64,000 nt of DNA, from NCBI GenBank assembly GCA_035906255.1, contig JAMIFM010000037.1, positions 124,001 to 188,000 on the forward strand, written 5' to 3'. This stretch comes from SB11 sp035906255 (GTDB taxonomy: Bacteria; Bacteroidota; Bacteroidia; UBA8524). Shown here in pieces: positions 63,961 through 64,000 of this stretch. Under the pieces are notes generated by a model. It was not told the DNA's origin and did no database searches. It saw nothing but the letters and a program-made list of their open reading frames with translations. How positions within the stretch are numbered: the first letter of the stretch is position 1; each line of letters starts with the position of its first letter. The position numbers and the translations under genes were made by a program.

Positions 63961-64000
63961 TTAGCGCAACCTGTTAGCTCCGCGCAACAACTGTTCATCG
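63961..64000 (-). CDS. C-terminal end of an unidentified gene (partial)
   Basis: The minus strand from the right edge reads DEQLLRGANRLR followed by TAA, ending 8 nt past gmhA in a convergent arrangement. Only about a dozen residues are visible, too few to name a family. Confidence 0.4.
   Translation of the reverse strand, partial: DEQLLRGANRLR

Noticed and set aside
1..64000. tRNA, rRNA, transposase or prophage genes
   Set aside because: I looked in all gaps and saw no cloverleaf, rRNA block or mobile-element protein.

Overview
The window comes from a member of the Bacteroidota. Several things show this. At least twenty genes have the phylum's TAnnTTTG promoter element, some with an upstream TTG box. 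One exported protein (30822-32408) carries a type IX secretion (T9SS) sorting tail. The acpP-fabF-rnc block is flanked by an IPExxxVDY-family gene and pyk, there is a LruC-domain lipoprotein family, and Shine-Dalgarno sequences are mostly weak. Many start codons are TTG or GTG. I cannot assign a genus.

Layout. 1-5225, minus strand: a truncated persulfide-dioxygenase-like hydrolase, a TSUP exporter with tsaB, trigger factor with a histidine-rich tail, an MlaD/MCE lipid-transport protein, and a 63-residue secreted protein with a sorting-type C-terminus. 5323-16844, plus strand: an SDR enzyme, a tandem array of three LruC-domain lipoproteins (each with its own promoter and terminator), and an M16 peptidase. 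16845-17530 is non-coding and holds a palindromic element plus a tandem 211-bp repeat. 17531-25809: pyk and the IPExxxVDY gene diverge from acpP-fabF-rnc, then come a beta-CASP hydrolase, an unknown exported protein and fumC. 26041-30718: an XRE regulator, an acyltransferase, a thioredoxin-like protein, a SPOR-like protein, icd and an AcpH-like gene. 30822-35863, minus: a DUF1800/DUF1501 exported pair and a helical-repeat protein. 36034-43387: a VOC protein, a beta-barrel candidate, prfB with an intact programmed +1 frameshift, a CNNM/CBS membrane protein, a geranylgeranyl-reductase-like flavoprotein, comB and kbl. 43628-48735: a small lipoprotein that looks like a free-standing FtsH periplasmic domain, ftsH, and a multi-span patatin. 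48732-64000: a TPR histidine kinase, maeB, a sugar nucleotidyltransferase, rlmN, a response regulator with a hybrid kinase, a barrel candidate, a LysM/glucosaminidase, a DsbD-type reductase, gmhA, and the last codons of a minus-strand gene.

Most genes are housekeeping: central carbon (pyk, fumC, icd, maeB, kbl), fatty-acid synthesis, translation and RNA maturation (tsaB, prfB, rnc, rlmN), protein quality control (tig, ftsH) and the cell envelope. The least ordinary parts are the LruC array, with a variable middle, homogenised 3' ends and a coordinated loss of two cysteines; the stand-alone FtsH-domain lipoprotein beside ftsH; two copies of a three-hairpin palindromic element centred on GACTTWAGTC; and a group of genes whose promoter -7 box lies only 4-8 nt before the start codon, implying leaderless transcripts. 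I found no CRISPR array, rRNA, tRNA, transposase or prophage gene.
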